From contig NZ_CANMWS010000037.1 of NCBI RefSeq assembly GCF_947501665.1, positions 1-48,440 of the forward strand: a DNA stretch of 48,440 nt. Direction: 5' to 3'. The DNA is from an uncultured Shewanella sp. (GTDB lineage Bacteria; Pseudomonadota; Gammaproteobacteria; Enterobacterales; Shewanellaceae). The notes under the pieces are model-generated. The model had not been told where the DNA came from. It saw only the letters and a list, made by a program, of their open reading frames with translations, and searched no databases. The position numbers and the translations under genes are program-made. Numbering within the stretch: position 1 is the stretch's first letter; every line of letters starts with the position of its first letter. Positions 48,050 to 48,440 of this stretch are shown here, piece after piece.

Positions 48050-48440
48050 AGAGTTGATTGTGGTTAACTCGTTTTTTGAGTTATCCACATATTCAACTCC
48101 TATATAATAATTTATATTTTATCTTATTCTATATGATCTATAGATCTACTATGTGTGTTTTATTTTTTAAAATCATATGGATATGGGGTTTTATATTACC
48201 TTTTACTTGGTTTTCTATTACCTTTTACTTTGCCTACTAGATCCTTTTACTTGGTTTTCTATTACCTTTTACTTTGTTTGTTTTTGTATATATGTGGATA
48301 AGAATTTTCTAAATTCATTGAAGTATTATCTTTATATTTTGTTTTAGCTATTTGCTATGAAGCATTATTACCTTTTACTCGGTTTTTGCCTGTGTGATGG
48401 AGGAAATAGTAAGGGGTTGTCCTAAAACCGTGAAGATTTG
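48050..48440. other. oriV: Probable vegetative replication origin (oriV)
   Basis: Two perfect DnaA boxes, TTATCCACA at 48081-48089 and its complement at 48293-48301, bracket a very AT-rich stretch (48100-48190) and 22-bp iterons. This is the classic layout of an iteron-controlled theta origin. The initiator gene is not in the window; the solitary fifth iteron at 48367 is where a rep promoter operator would be expected, so rep probably starts beyond 48440. Confidence 0.82.
48195..48282 (+). repeat. Four 22-bp iterons in tandem (plus a fifth at 48367-48388)
   Basis: Units start at 48195, 48217, 48239 and 48261, exactly 22 bp apart, with core ATTACCTTTTACTTGG and variable last six bases. The fifth unit (48367-48388, ATTACCTTTTACTCGG) is 106 bp further on. 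One site in two helical turns fits binding by a Rep_3-type initiator. Confidence 0.88.

Noticed and set aside
1..48440. Insertion sequences or transposons
   Set aside because: No DDE or HUH transposase or paired terminal repeats of IS type were seen; the two recombinases lack flanking mobile-element structure.
1..48440. tRNA and rRNA genes
   Set aside because: No cloverleaf-like sequence or conserved rRNA segment was noticed by eye; a tRNAscan run would be decisive.

Overview
The window looks like most of a conjugative plasmid, or a conjugative-element backbone, from an AT-rich gammaproteobacterium. The evidence is a complete P-type (VirB/VirD4) type IV secretion system in the gene order of IncN-like plasmids, an HxH-type relaxase with a MobC partner, a traK/traL/traM-like (stbABC-like) leader operon, an iteron origin with DnaA boxes at the right edge, and typical plasmid cargo (HigBA, serine resolvase, tyrosine recombinase, SprT-like protease, DUF2913, DUF3560, DUF6471). 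The host cannot be fixed from sequence alone; a Morganellaceae-, Yersiniaceae- or Vibrionaceae-like host is only a guess from composition and families. No rep gene is visible, so it probably lies just beyond the right edge. There are no rRNA, tRNA or cas genes and no antibiotic-resistance genes that I recognise.

Layout. (1) 1-1310: 12-bp direct repeats, then three unrecognised small genes, two of them membrane proteins. (2) 1399-2572: an Xre-type repressor with its operator array, a TTG-started ribbon-helix-helix-like protein and a broken relative of it. (3) 2627-16124: the mating-pair-formation operon virB1-virB11 and virD4, with an EexN-like entry-exclusion lipoprotein, extra small lipoproteins, a trbM-like gene and two unknown genes, closed by a strong bidirectional terminator. 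(4) 16202-18612, minus strand: membrane proteins of unknown function and a small HTH protein with paired operators. (5) 18689-24245: relaxase and MobC (minus), a probable oriT at about 22.1-22.4 kb, and the divergent traKLM-like operon. (6) 24.3-42.6 kb: accessory, probably leading, region. It holds the SprT-like protease, the resolvase, DUF2913, a long run of small minus-strand genes separated by related palindromes, an orphan DndB-like gene facing a DUF6471 regulator, an integrase, HigBA and a run of small plus-strand genes. (7) 43.2-47.65 kb, minus strand: a regulator-like protein, a DNA methyltransferase, DUF3560, an unknown protein and a DnaJ-domain protein. (8) 47.7-48.44 kb: the replication-origin region.

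How it works together. The relaxase and MobC process oriT, the TraKLM/StbABC-like proteins help with oriT binding and segregation, VirD4 couples the relaxosome to the VirB channel, and the EexN-like lipoprotein limits redundant entry. If traKLM marks the leading side, as in RP4 (inference), the entering strand is the plus strand of this window and is the template for the long minus-strand gene blocks.

The most notable structures are: two diverged copies of a roughly 265-bp imperfect palindrome carrying a gene leader on each arm, which could be single-strand promoters; an inverted pair of roughly 195-bp non-coding elements next to the traM-like gene and next to the origin, with a covarying stem; solitary hairpins resembling type I-F CRISPR repeats at two intergenic sites without cas genes, which could be RNA anti-CRISPR-like decoys; a chimeric gene made by duplication of the virB4/virB5 junction; and a VirB1 homologue that lacks the catalytic glutamate.
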